Below the pieces are notes generated by a model. That model made no database searches. It worked only from the letters and a program-made list of their open reading frames with translations, and was not told the origin of the DNA. DNA of 64,000 nucleotides from Isoetes taiwanensis (Eukaryota; Streptophyta; Lycopodiopsida; Isoetales; Isoetaceae): assembly GCA_021234155.1 (NCBI GenBank), contig JAJEKV010000002.1, forward strand, positions 774,295 to 838,294, written 5' to 3'. Position numbers and translations under genes: made by a program. Shown here in pieces: positions 46,644 through 58,835 of this stretch (its first letter is position 1; the number at the start of each line of letters is the position of its first letter).

Positions 46644-47801
46644 GAAAAGATGGACATGAACGACCGGATGCATAGTCTCCAAATGCGCGTCGATAGTGGA
46701 AGATCTGGCCGAGGTTTAAATGTTGTTATTTCAAATCCCATCCCGCTAGGGGAATATGGCTGTATATCATCTACGTGAGATATGCGCCGGTTACGTAATA
46801 AACAAGCATGCCGGATTTACTTGATGGAACCCGAAAACATGTTGGAAGATCTGACCAGATATGTTCGCTGGGCATCTAGAGCAAAGGTCCGATTCATCTT
46901 TATTTTGTAAACAATCAAAGCTTGCCATCGCCATAGTCGTCACGGATTTGCCGAGCAAAGGGAAAAGATAGGCGCCATCACCATAGCCGCTTATTGAGTA
47001 GGAGCACCGTGCAAAACCAGTATGAAAGAAAACGTGATAGCCGGCCATCGCCATAGCCACCCATTGCATAAGCGGAAAGAAAACACGAAATCGGGTCGCT
47101 GGCTAATGGCAAACCAATAGGATGATAGGCCTAGATCGCAATCTAGGCCGCTCATCTCTAAGCCCCATCACGACAATTAAATAGGATGCTTTCTTTATTG
47201 CTTTTCATCTAAAAAAATATACAATATAGGTTTATTATTTTTGTAATCAAGCCAATGCTAGACTTAAGTGTGACTGTTAAATTGCAAAGCTAGACATGTA
47301 ATCAAGCCAAAGCTAGACTATGCAAATCGCCCATCCAGCCTTTGCAATTTAACCGCCCCACATGCCAAATTGTCGGTTTTCTCGTTCATCCCACTTAAAT
47401 CAAGATTTCGGATTTCGACCGCATTACACGATTTTCCTCAACCGGAATTTATAGGTCTTTGTAGGTCTTTATGAAAGTGAAGAAAAATAGGGTCCGCGGC
47501 TATGGAATGTGTGCTCAAGATTTTGAATGTTTATGGCCACCGCCGTTGTAATGATCCAGCTTAACTCATGCATCATATTTTTTTTCTCGAGATGCACTGG
47601 TGTGGAAGTAGACAATCATTAGTCGCTTTGGAACGTGATCTTGCATAGTATCATCACTTAGAGAGAGACTTTAAGATCGGACCCTTAACACCTTTTGAAA
47701 GTAGTTTGTCTCAAATGTCCCTCCATATGATCCCCGCAAACTTAATGGGCATCTCCCGCAATCCATAAATTGGCTCTTCTAATAGACTCGTAACATCAAC
47801 T
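46644..47801. other. Copy B spacer between CACTA and minisatellite
   Basis: Counterpart of 22,595-23,751. It contains the hairpin pair around 47,273-47,355 and matches copy C (55.7 kb) over 530 bp. Relative to A and C, CAG/CTG sites are scrambled. No gene seen. Confidence 0.6.
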
Positions 47802-49630
47802 TAGGTGGCATGTTGGAGCCTAGGGTGGCATGTTTGAGCCACCTTGGCATGTTGGAGCCTTGGTGGTATGTTGGAGCCTAGGTGGCATGTTGGAGCCTAG
47901 GTGGCATGCTTCTGAGCCTAGGTGGCATGTTGGAGCCCTCATGGGCATGTTTGAGGCACCTTGGCATCTTAGGTGGCATGTTGGAGCCTAGGTGGCATGT
48001 TGGAGCCCTCAGGCATGTTTGAGCCACCTTGAATGTTGGAGCCAACTAGTTGGCATGTTGGAACCCATGTGGCATATGCATGTTTGGGCCACCTTGGCAC
48101 GTTGGAGCCTAGGTGGCATGTTGGAGCCCACGCAGATGTTTGAGCCACCTTGGCATATTTGGGCCTAGGTGGCATGTTGGAGCCTAGGTGGCACGTTGGA
48201 GACCATGTGGCATGTTGGAGCCTAGATGGCATGTTCGGAGACTATGTGACATGTTGGAGACTAGGTGGCATGTTTTAGCCACCATGGCATGTTTTAGCCT
48301 AGGTGGCATGTTGGAGCCCACGTGCATGTTTGAGCATGTTGGAACCTAGGGGTAGATATTTGAGCCACCTTGGCATGTTTTAGCCTAGGTGGCATGTTGG
48401 AGCCTCAAGGGGTAAGATGTTTGAGCCACCTTGGCATGTCCGAGCCTAGGTGGCATGTTGGAGCCTAGGTGGCATGTTGGAGCCTAGGTGTCATGTTGGA
48501 GCCTAGGTGGCATGTTGGAGGTGGCACCGGGATATGTTTGAGCCAACTAGGGTGGCATTTTGGAACCCACGCATAAGTTTTGGGCCACCTTGGCACGCTG
48601 GAGCCTAGGTGGCATGTTGGAGCCCACGTAGGCATGTTTGAGCCACCTTGGCATATTTGGGCCTAAATGGCATGTTGGAGCCTAGGTGGCACGCTGGAGC
48701 CTAGTTGGCATGTTGAGCCCACGTGGCATGTTGGAGCATAGGTGGCATATTTGAGCCACCTTGGCACTTTGGGCCTAGGTGGCACACGGAGCCACCTTGG
48801 CATGTTGGAGCCACGGTGGTTGGAGGCATGTTAGAGCCCAGGTGGCATGCCAGGTGGCATGTTGAGAGCGGTATGCTAGTAGGTGGCATGTTGGAGCTTA
48901 CGCGCACGTTGGAGCCTAGGGTGCCAGTTGAGCTACCTTGGCACGCTGAGCCTAGGTGGCATGTTGAGTTCGTGTGGCACGCTGGAGCCCAGGTGGCATG
49001 CTAGAGCTCACGAGGCATGTTGGAGCCTAGCTGGCATGTTGGAGCCTACGTGGCATGTTGGAGCCTAGGTGGCATATTTGAGCCACCTTGGCACGCTTTG
49101 AGCCTATGTGGCACGCTGGAGCCACCTTGGCATGTTGGAGCTCACGCGGGCATGTTGGAGCCCACGTGGCATGTTGGAGCCCGTGGCATGTTGGAGCCTA
49201 GGTGGCATGTTGGAGCCCACGCGGCATGCTGGAGCCGTGAGGTGGCATGTTGGAGCCTAGGTGGTGATGTTTGAGCCACCTTGGCACGCTTTTGAGCCTA
49301 GGTGGCATGTTGGAGCCACCTGGCATGTTGGAGCCGAGGTGGCATGTTGGAGCCCAGGTGGCACGCTGGAGCCCAGGTGGCATGCTAGAGCTCACGCAGG
49401 CATGTTGGAGCCTAGTTGGCACGCTGGAGCCTACGCAGAGATGTTGAAGCCACCTTGGCATGTTGGAGCCTAGGTGGCATATTTGAGCCACCTTGGCATG
49501 CTTGAGCCTAGGTGGCACGCTGGAGCCAACTTGGCATGTTGGAGCTCACGGCATGTTGGAGCCCGTGGCATGTTGGAGCCTGTGTGGCATGTTGGAGCCT
49601 AGGTGGCATGTTATAGCCTAGGTGGCCGTA
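47802..49630. repeat. 19-bp minisatellite, array 3 (copy B)
   Basis: Homologous to array 1, monomer by monomer, over much of its length. Many CACGTGG and CACGTTGG junctions of array 1 read CACGCAG, CACGCGGG or CACGCTGG here, so changes cluster at ACGT contexts. Confidence 0.93.
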
Positions 49631-51785
49631 ACCCGTGAGACTGACATCACAAAGGTTACCGAGGCAAAGCTTTCCTACAAGCAGCCTCCCGGAGGGCAAA
49701 TGCTGCCTCCCTTCCTAAAACCCGGTTTCCATATCCCACCATTGAATTTTCCATTCAAGTAACTTTGCCGAGCAGCTCAAAAATTCAAGATCCGTCCGGA
49801 GAACATATCAAACCGCAAAGTGTCCCGCAATGACCCGTAGAAACCCAAGTGTTTTGTTGTTCGGGCAAAGACAAAGACGAATGGGAGATTTGACTTCGCC
49901 TTTGTTGTCCAAACAAATAAATTACCCTAGAGCCCAAGTTACACCTGGCCATTTTTAAAAAGAAAAGAAACACTAACCCTCTACATGTAAGATTCTCGCA
50001 CCCTCCGCTAAGGCCAATTCACTACTTAACGTGTTGGATGTGAGCTACTTTGGCGCCTCGAGCCGGGCGCGGGTCTTCAGCCTGAAACTTGGTCTCAGGG
50101 TAATGCCAACGTTTCGAAGTTCGTTGGGTGAGTCGCATCACGCCCGGTGGGAGAATTGCCCGGCCGCGCCGTGTGTGGGACCCTAGAGAGGACCTTTGGG
50201 TCGAATCGCTCGGAAGGTTTTAGGCTCCGCCTTCGGGCATCAACACCCTCCCACTACCTCATGACATTGGTGCAAGATCCTGGTCCAATCTAGTTAGGTA
50301 TGGCCTCCAAAACGCAAACCCTCGCCTTGCCGTGTTATTGTAGGGTTTACGCTATGGAGGCCAAAACGGGTCGGGCTGCACTTGGGACCCGTGTACCTTT
50401 TTCGAACATGCATGCGGAGCCATGGCAACCGAAATAATGTACTTTGGATCTATTGGCGGGCATCCCGAATCATTCCAAAAAAATTTGCTACTACAAAATG
50501 TGTTCTTGACTTCTAATTGTGATTAATCGGGAGGAGGATAAATCCAAACCCCATTTCGCCGCTTATTGCTTCTTGTTTTCAATCGCAGCCTTCTCGACCA
50601 TGTCTCGTGTGTAATCGAAAAAACTCGACCTCCATAACGTAAAACCCTACAATAACCTAGCATTGCACGTGGTTTATGTTTTGGGAGGCCATACCCCAGC
50701 CGATTGGACCGTGGATCTTGCACAATGTCATGAGGTAGTGGGAGGGCATTGACGCTTTAAGATCGAGTCCTAAAACCTTCCGAAGAAGTTCGACCCAAAG
50801 GTCCTCTCTCGAGGGTCCTCGCCACGGACGGGCAACTATCCCACCCCCGAACTCTGATCCGACTCGCCAACGGACTCCAAACATCGACATTACCCCTCGA
50901 GACCAAGTTTCGTGGGCGAAGACCATCCCCGCCTCCCCTAAGCCAAAGTAGCTCATGTCCAACATGTTCAGAGTGAATTATCCTTAGAGGAGGGTGCGAT
51001 CATCGCCATGTAGAGGGTTCGTGTTTCTTTTCGCTGCAAAAATGACCGTAACTTGGTCCCTAGGGTAATTTCGTTGTTTGGAATATGACATGGCTAAGTC
51101 AAATCTCCATTTCTGAGCCTTTTGTACCGTCCGAACGACAAAAACACTTGGGTTTCTACACTGGCCGACCGCAGACACTTTGGCGTTTGATATGTTCTCC
51201 GCATTGATCTTGAATTTTTGAGATTGCTCGAAGCAAGTTACTTGAATGGAGAATTCAACGGTCTGGATAGGGAAACCGGGCCCGGAAGGGAGGCACTGCA
51301 TTTGCCTCCCGAGAGGAGCACTGTAGGAAAGCTGCCTCGGTAAATCCAAACCCCATTTCGCCGGGTTTTATTGCTTCTTGTTTTCAACCGCAGCTTTCGA
51401 CCATGTCTCAGGGTGCAATCAATAAAACTCGACCTCCATAACGTAAACCCTACTAACAACCTAGCAACGAAAGGGTTTACGCTTTGGAGGCCACCCCAGC
51501 CGATTGGACCGTGATCTTGCACAATGTCATGAGGTAGTGGGAGGGCGTTGACTTTAAGACTTAAGACGAGCCCTAAAAACCTTCCGTAAGGCCGACCCAA
51601 AGGTCCTCTCCGGAGGTCCCCGCCACGGACGGGCAACTCTCTCATCCCGGAATCTGTGATCTTACCGCCAACGGACTAAAACATCGGCATTACCCCTGAG
51701 ACCAAGTTTGTTGGGCAGAAGACCACGCCCCTGAAGCGCCAAAGTAGCTCTTCACGCCCAACACGCTCAGAGTGAATTGGCCAAC
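49631..51785. repeat. ~1.0-kb satellite-like units, group 2 (copy B)
   Basis: Counterpart of 30,636-32,805, with the same internal inversion. It stops in CCAAAGTAGCTC-like text followed by AGAGTGAATTGGCC, then LINE sequence. Confidence 0.8.
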
Positions 51786-53282
51786 ACCGGGCAGGGCGCC
51801 ATGGCGTAAATGTGTAGTGGCTTTGAGATGGTAATCTTTAATGGCACGCTAGATACCCGTGGATCGCAAACGCGTCTAAAATGCCCGATGTAGTAGATTA
51901 TGTCATTGCCAAACCCTCTTTTGTCAAAGCCTTTGTTGGTATGTCAATTGGAGATGAAAATGAAAATTCAGATCATGTGCCCATCTCTATAAAGATTAAG
52001 GTGCAATGGAGTTGTAAGGGTGAAGCCATACATAAAACAAACTAATATATTTGAAATAATGACAAAGTGATAAATATGGTGATATATGTGAACGAGAAAG
52101 TGACTTCTATTGTATGGCCCTGATACATTACAAGGAAAAAGTGATGCATTGTCCGAGATTTTGTTGCAATCACCGGATAGTTGCTTTTGTATCATATCAT
52201 CAAAGGATGGGGCTGCCTTTGCAATAGCTGGTTCGATGATGCGCAAAGGCAAGCATCGAGGGCAAAATTTAGAGCAGCAGGGGCAGGAAAGCATGTGAAC
52301 GGAGGATATACATTAGGCTGATTAAAATAAAAGAAGGCATACCTATACAAGAAACATAAGAAAAATGATGGAGGAATTGCTGGTAGATCCAAGAAGTTCG
52401 AGAAGACTCAAACCCATGAAATATAGAACGGATGGATTACATGTAGAGGCACTTATGGCACATATGTACGTAAAAGTCAGATAATGTTCCCGAGGCGTAA
52501 GCTACGATGGAGGCAAATGAAGACACATATGCTATATCGATACACTTGCTTTCCTCTAGCTGATGTGCAAGATGGCTTTAAAAGGTTTGCCAATGGCAAA
52601 GCTGCAGACGCTTTGGTGGTCTTATGGCTGAAATGTTTAAATGGGCGGTGAGAAGAAGTAGCAATTAGCCGGTAGATATGTTTAATATGGCATTGAGAGA
52701 TGGCTTTCCAACATCCCGGCAGGTGAATAGGGTGGTACCGCTTACATAAATCGTGGGGAAGTATCCAATCCGGTAACTACCGCGACTATTATGGTTGGCA
52801 GTCTATATGCAAAATTATTCGCTTCTATCCTTGAGCGCAAGATAAGTGCTTGGCAGAGAGGATAACAATGCTAGAGCCATTGGACAAGCCGGGCTTTAGA
52901 CCCAAAAGTCTACAATTGACCACTTGGTTTACTCCGTGTATATGATGGACTCAGTAGTCGGCAAGAAGAAACCACTGTATGCTACTTTTGTAGACTTTAG
53001 CAAAGCTTTCGACATGGTTAATAGGCGGAATTTGTGAGAATGGTAGACGAACATCCCCGATTGAGCTCGACATGCGGTAGGTGTGTGCTTTATGGCAAGG
53101 TTCTAGTGCAGCTATCATTCCCCTTTGTGGAGTTATGTGGATGAGATGGTAGAAAGCAATATGGGAGTAAAGCAAGGATGTCCATGTCACCTACTCTTTT
53201 CGGCTTATTCATAGACCAACTTGAAGGGTGCGGGTAACGAGCACATGGGGGAGATGGTACCGCTCTGAGAGAGTATGTATTC

Positions 53283-53909
53283 ATGCTTCTATTATATGCT
53301 GATGATGTAGTATTGTTGTCCCGGAGCATACAAGGGATGCAAAAGCATTTGGATGTGCTTGAAGCATTTTGTGAGGATAAGGGCATGCGGGTGAATCTAG
53401 ATAAGACCAAGGCGTTGGTGTTTGGGGCAAAAAAGACGGAACATGTTCGATTCTACTATAAGGATAGGCAAGTGGAAGTGGTAGAGAATTACAAATATTT
53501 GGGCTTAACCGTAGATAAGAGTCCTAATTGGAATCAAGCAGTGGAACATAGGGTGAATGCGGGTCTAAAAGCGTTGTATGCTATGCAAAGGAAGTGTGTG
53601 AATGCAGAGATATGGAATTTTGAGATGAAGCTGTATGCTCTACAAGGTGCTTGTCCCATTTGCGGGTTGTGCTATATGGTTGAAGTCTGGGGACCAGGCC
53701 TTGCTAATGATAGCTGGCAAAAGGTGGAAAAGATACAGAAGAAATTTTTTCATACGGAGATGGGCACAAAGATGCAAACACCATATGACATGATGCTAGT
53801 TGAAAGTGGAATGATGCCACTAAGTCGAGGCTCTTTTGCGGATCATTGCTCTATATGTGCAAAGTCCTATATGATATGCCGAATAATAGTTTGCCTAGAC
53901 TTGTTTTAG
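53283..53909 (+). pseudogene. LINE reverse transcriptase C-terminal part, open frame
   Basis: 208 codons, with the catalytic box LLLYADDVVLLSRSIQGMQK at its start, then CEDKGMRVNLDKTKALVFGA, VENYKYLGLTVDKSPNWNQA, and the thumb and connection region ending FADHCSICAKSYM. Both catalytic Asp residues of YADD are present. It is a fragment of ORF2; upstream and downstream frames are broken. Confidence 0.8.
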
Positions 53910-54559
53910 AGGAAACCGTAAAAAGGCTGGTGTGATATAGACAGATGGCTTATGAAATGGGGGATGAACATACAGATTTGGAGATGCACAAAGAGGACAT
54001 TAGTGGTTGGGTTCGAGATAGTTTCTTGAGTAAGTCATGGAGCGTGCCAACCGCGGAAGAAAAGAGTATTATAAGGCTCACATAAATCCATCTCTCGCAA
54101 GAAGCACGATCTTAGGGAACCCATATCGATTGAAACTTAGGCATGCAACGCAAGAATACGGTTGAGCTCACAATCAATTTGGTGTGGGGAGATCAGAGAT
54201 GGCAGACATTGGCGCATGATCTTAGACATTGTCGCCTATGTGATGGGGAGTAGTAGAAGATGAGGCCCATGTCCCTTTTTTTGTCGCGCTTATTAGGATA
54301 TCGGGTCAAGCATGGGGTCGTGCTATTTCGCTTGTTGATTTCTTTTCGACAAAAGTGTGGCTCATGCATTGGAGGTTGTATTATGGACATTCTTAACCAT
54401 AGAGAGGTCCCGATGAAGCAACAAAGGGTGGCGGAGATTGAGGTAGAGGAGCCCAGTGTGTTGTTGTTCTCGAGGGACGACCGGATGACTTATTTTATAA
54501 TTTTGAGTGCAATGTAATCGTCTCATAGACACGGCGGTCTCGAGAAGCGTAATAATAAA

Positions 54560-55039
<480 letters not shown>

Positions 55040-55500
55040 CACTATAAAGACCCGTGATATGGAAGGATAGGACATGTACGTAATCAAGTATTCTTTCCTA
55101 CTTCTATAAAGACATGTGACAATAGAAGTATTACACATGTCGTAATTCATGTATTCTTTTCCTACAATGCCTTAGCAACAAAGTACTTGTCTTACTACTA
55201 TAAAGACATGTGACATGGAAGCATATGACATGTAGAGAATCAAGTATTCTTTTCTACTTCTATAAAGACATGTGACAATAGAAGTATTACACATGTTATA
55301 ATTCATGTATTCTTTCCTACAATGCCTTAGCAAATAAAGTACTCTGTCCTACTACTATAAAGACATGTGAATGGAAGTATAGGATATGTAGAGAATCAAA
55401 TATTCTTTCCTACATCTATAAAGACATGTGACAATAGAATTATTAGACATGTAGAAATTCAAGTATTCTTTCCTACAGTGGATTGTATTATAAAATGACA
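55040..55500. repeat. Tandem repeat with ~157-bp period
   Basis: TATAAAGACATGTGAC recurs at about 55,106, 55,200, 55,262, 55,358 and 55,420, with a variant at 55,043. Two half-units of ~63 and ~94 bp alternate: one continues AATAGAAGTATTACACATGT, the other ATGGAAG. ATTCTTTCCTAC is shared. Nearly three full periods. Confidence 0.85.
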
Positions 55501-55670
55501 TGTCACAATAGAAGAAACTACAAAACAACAGTGGATGTTTTAGTCCACTGAAAAAAGAACACCATTATCGAACAAAACCATACCTCCACAAATCCACATG
55601 TAGGATTCTTTGAAAACAGGACATGTACCTACCAAAACTGATGTTTTCAACAGTGGACCAAAAACCGGGG

Positions 55671-56206
55671 TGAGTGTGACGGTTAAATTGCAAAGCTAGA
55701 CATGTAATCAAGCCAAAGCTAGACTATGCAAATCGTCCATCCAGCTTTGCAATTTAACTGTCCCGCATGCCAAATTGTCAGTTCTCGTTCTGTCCAAGAA
55801 ATCAAGATTTCGGATTCTGACCGACACGATTTTCCTCAACCGGAATTTATAGGTCTTTGTAGGTCTTTATGAAAGTGAAGAAAAATAGGGTCTGTGCTAT
55901 GGAATGTGTGCTCTGAAGATTTTGAATGTTTACGGCCACCGTCGTTGCATGATCCAGTTAACTCATGCATCATATTTTTTTCTCGAGACAGACCTGGTGT
56001 GGAAGTAGACAATCATTAGTCTTGCATAGTATCATCACTTAGAGAGATGCCAGAAGACGGACCCTTAACACCTTTTGGAAAGTAGTTTGTCTCAAATGTC
56101 CTCTCCATATGATCCTGGCAACGAATGGGCATCTCCCGCAATCCATAAATTGGCTCTTCTAATAGACTCAGAACATCAACTTAGGTGGCATGTTGGAGCC
56201 TAGGCA
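55671..56206. repeat. Segmental duplication fragment, copy C
   Basis: Matches copy A 23,229-23,780 almost base for base, keeping the CAG/CTG triplets of A. It lacks 15 bp (equivalent to A 23,578-23,592) and ends after a single minisatellite monomer. Confidence 0.9.
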
Positions 56207-57595
56207 TGTAGAGGAGGTTGTCCTTATAGAAGACTTCGGGCAAACCCTTGGAAATGTCGTCCACACTATTAATAATAGTGTGGACGAATATTTCGAAAAC
56301 CTGACCGTGCTTCCTAGTCGGGTCACCTTCTTTGGCTGGTAAGGTTGTTGGGGAAGGATTTTCGCAGGACGCCACCGGCTCGCCACAATATTCCATTCGA
56401 GATGATCAGTATTGTGGTAGCAAAGTGGACACGACTCTGATCCAACAGGCCAAACCGCCAGTTCCCCACCCACAGGCGGAGGACATTGGAGGAAGCCGCC
56501 GCCGGGTCATAACGTCAGGTGGCCGGGGTTGATGTCATCCATGTCCCACACAGGAGTCCTCGCCATTCCAGTTCTTGTGTAATGAGCCTGGATTACACGC
56601 TGAAACCCAGGAGGGGGTTCTACACACGCCAGTGCTTTGGCCTATTGGACCAGGCCATGGTGCCCAGTGGCTCATGAATCAGGCTATCTCCTCGCCTCGG
56701 ACGCTGGGACCACTCATTGCATTCCCAAACGCTTGGCGGTGGTGGGGGGAGGAAGAACCGCAGACTATGGAAGTGCAAGATGATGACCGGCACCGGGTCC
56801 AAAGATGATCAGCAGGATCGACGGGCGGAAGATCACATCACCGGTCCAAAGAAGATTAGTAGGATCAGCCACCTGACAGATCATCATCAGTGGACTCAAG
56901 ATGTTGATCCCGAAACCTAGTTCGGAAGGGAAAACAGTAATAGGAAGCCCGAAAAGCTGAAATCCAGCCGAAGAAACTGAGCCCTAAAAGCCTCCTAGGG
57001 CTTGTTCCTTGCGCGACAAGCCGGAGAGATGCGTGCAAGGAGACCGGGATAAGCTTGGTAATGTTTAAGCCTAAGGAAGGGGAGCCTAGTGTTAGATATG
57101 GTGGCCCCGAAGATGAAGGGTGCTCCTCCCGCACTCAAGGGGAGATTAGGGTAGCACGCACTCACTCCATTCCCAAGCTTGCCTTCGCTAGAATGGTCGC
57201 CTTGAGATGCGTGAAATTATTGAGAGGAGGAAGGAATCAAGGAGGAAGAGGAGGATAGAGCACCCTTATCGGGCCCGGATGGTGGGAGGAGGAGGTGAAT
57301 AGAATCCAAGCAGCAGGCCTTGGACATAGTAATCCGCAAGAGGCGCTCGAGGCTCATCTAATTAGCCTCTTTGAGGACGGTGTCCGTTGTGTTGTGCATG
57401 AGGACGCAGCCATCGTGGTGGCAAACGATTATGCCTTAGCTAGATACTTCCATGGATGCCTCCCCTTAGCATCCTTTTGTAACACTTTTTGTTTGTTAAT
57501 ATATGAGTGTTTTAGTATTTATCGATGATGAGTGTTTTATATTTATCCGTAATTATTTGCTATTCTATTTATTGTGGCTGTGCATTTATCTACTA
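56207..57595. other. Noncoding or degenerate stretch
   Basis: A 27-bp palindrome at 56,259-56,285 (13-bp arms on GTCCACACTATTA, one-base centre). On the minus strand, 56,206-56,473 gives GQVFEIFVHTIINSVDDISK and GLPEVFYKDNLLYM in one frame and SCPLCYHNTDHLEWNIV in another. It reads like a broken protein-coding fragment of unknown family. From 56,570 to 57,595 I see no supportable gene. Confidence 0.3.
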
Positions 57596-57599
57596 GTGT

Positions 57600-57810
57600 T
57601 GGGATCGGGGCCAATGGGTGCGAAAATGACTATTCCACATTCTCGCGGGAAGCCCTATTTCGCGACCGCCGCCACGGGTGCTTGGTAAAATGACTATTCC
57701 ACATTCTTTGGGAAGGTTTATTTCGCATCGCGGGCCACGGTGCAAAAAATAGTGGTTCCAAAGTTTTTGAGCGCAATTTCGACCGCGACTACGGGTGCAA
57801 CAAAACGCAC
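57600..57810. repeat. Palindromic GCACCGT repeat units, diverged
   Basis: About three ~70-bp units with CGCCACGGGTGC, GGGCCACGGTGCAAAA and GACTACGGGTGCAAC cores, separated by AAATGACTATTCCACATTCT. Same family as the 19.0-kb array but with a different spacer. Confidence 0.6.
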
Positions 57811-58721
57811 TATTCCACACATTGGTAAGAGAATGCTGAATCAATTTAGAATCTACACGTAAAGGAAAATGGCCAAGAGCTTTCCAAATTGAAAATGTGC
57901 GGTAAATAGACGGATCACATGTATCACTTATGGTTACATACTTATAACTCATATAAGAGGCATAGCATGTACATAGAACTCATATAAGAGGCATAGCATA
58001 CATGAATGAAGAAGCTTTATTCGCGATCGGGATCATCATGAAAAAGGTAGTTGAGTGATGCGATTAATCTCATACACGCCACGCTTTGGAACCCTCCAAA
58101 GGTGGATAACAACACGATAACACCCTCCGGAAGAACGATTTCGGCCCTCTGCTACTCCTTCCAGCCCGGGGATCAAGGGGGATACCCTCCGAGAACATCT
58201 ATAAAGATCATTATATGTCATAGTGCAAGTAATAGAGTCCATATCTTGGGACGAGGAGGTAGAGACATAGCAAATGGATGCCTTCGCATTGAGTGGAACA
58301 TGCTTATATCGAAACAAAATTATTGACATGCAAACGAGCAACATTATTGGTTATACATACGAGCATAATGTACAAAATACACATGTATATAATGTATGTA
58401 TATACGTATATACACATCGAGTATTGATTTAAAGGGACTCTTCGAAGTCATTGTCATTTAAGGGTGCACCCCGGTGATCTTTTCTATCATGTACAATTGA
58501 TGCTCTCTATTCCATATTAGATGGATGATAACATCGAAGGGATCGGGATAATAGCGACGATTGAGAGGCGCTGGTCATCCGTCTTCCATGGGTATTTCTC
58601 GCCGCGGACATCGCTTGAAATTTTCGTGATTCATCTTGCGGGTAATGGAATCACGTTGGGACCTCTAATGAGACCACATGGCTGGCGGAGGCCAATATTG
58701 CTGCATTCGGCAATTTGATGT
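57811..58721. other. Two related coding-like stretches, unrecognised
   Basis: On the plus strand, 58,051-58,326 reads YPPRTSIKIIICHSASNRVH and 58,521-58,718 reads FSPRTSLEIFVIHLAGNGIT, both followed by a Gly-rich turn. They seem to be related exons or relics of a duplicated gene. No family recognised; no splice sites I can defend. Confidence 0.3.
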
Positions 58722-58835
58722 ATATTTATACCCACCAAAATTTACGATGGTATATACCCACCAAAATTATTGATGGTATATACATAGAAATTATTGATGG
58801 TATATACATACCAAAATTATTATCATATACATACT
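58722..58835. repeat. Short tandem repeat, ~29-bp unit
   Basis: Four units of TATATAC(C/A)(C/T)ACCAAAATTATTGATGG type. Noncoding. Confidence 0.8.

Larger units (their letters stand above)
36237..51785. repeat. Segmental duplication, copy B (with CACTA insertion)
   Basis: Same direction and order as copy A. The CACTA element occupies 38,779-46,643. Removing it leaves about 7.7 kb. The minisatellite of copy B shows no copia; the corresponding uninterrupted monomers lie near 49,180-49,200. Copy B ends at about 51,785, where LINE sequence begins. Confidence 0.85.

Noticed and set aside
57055..57258. Short basic frame near 57.1 kb
   Set aside because: No recognisable motif, and neighbouring frames are full of stops.
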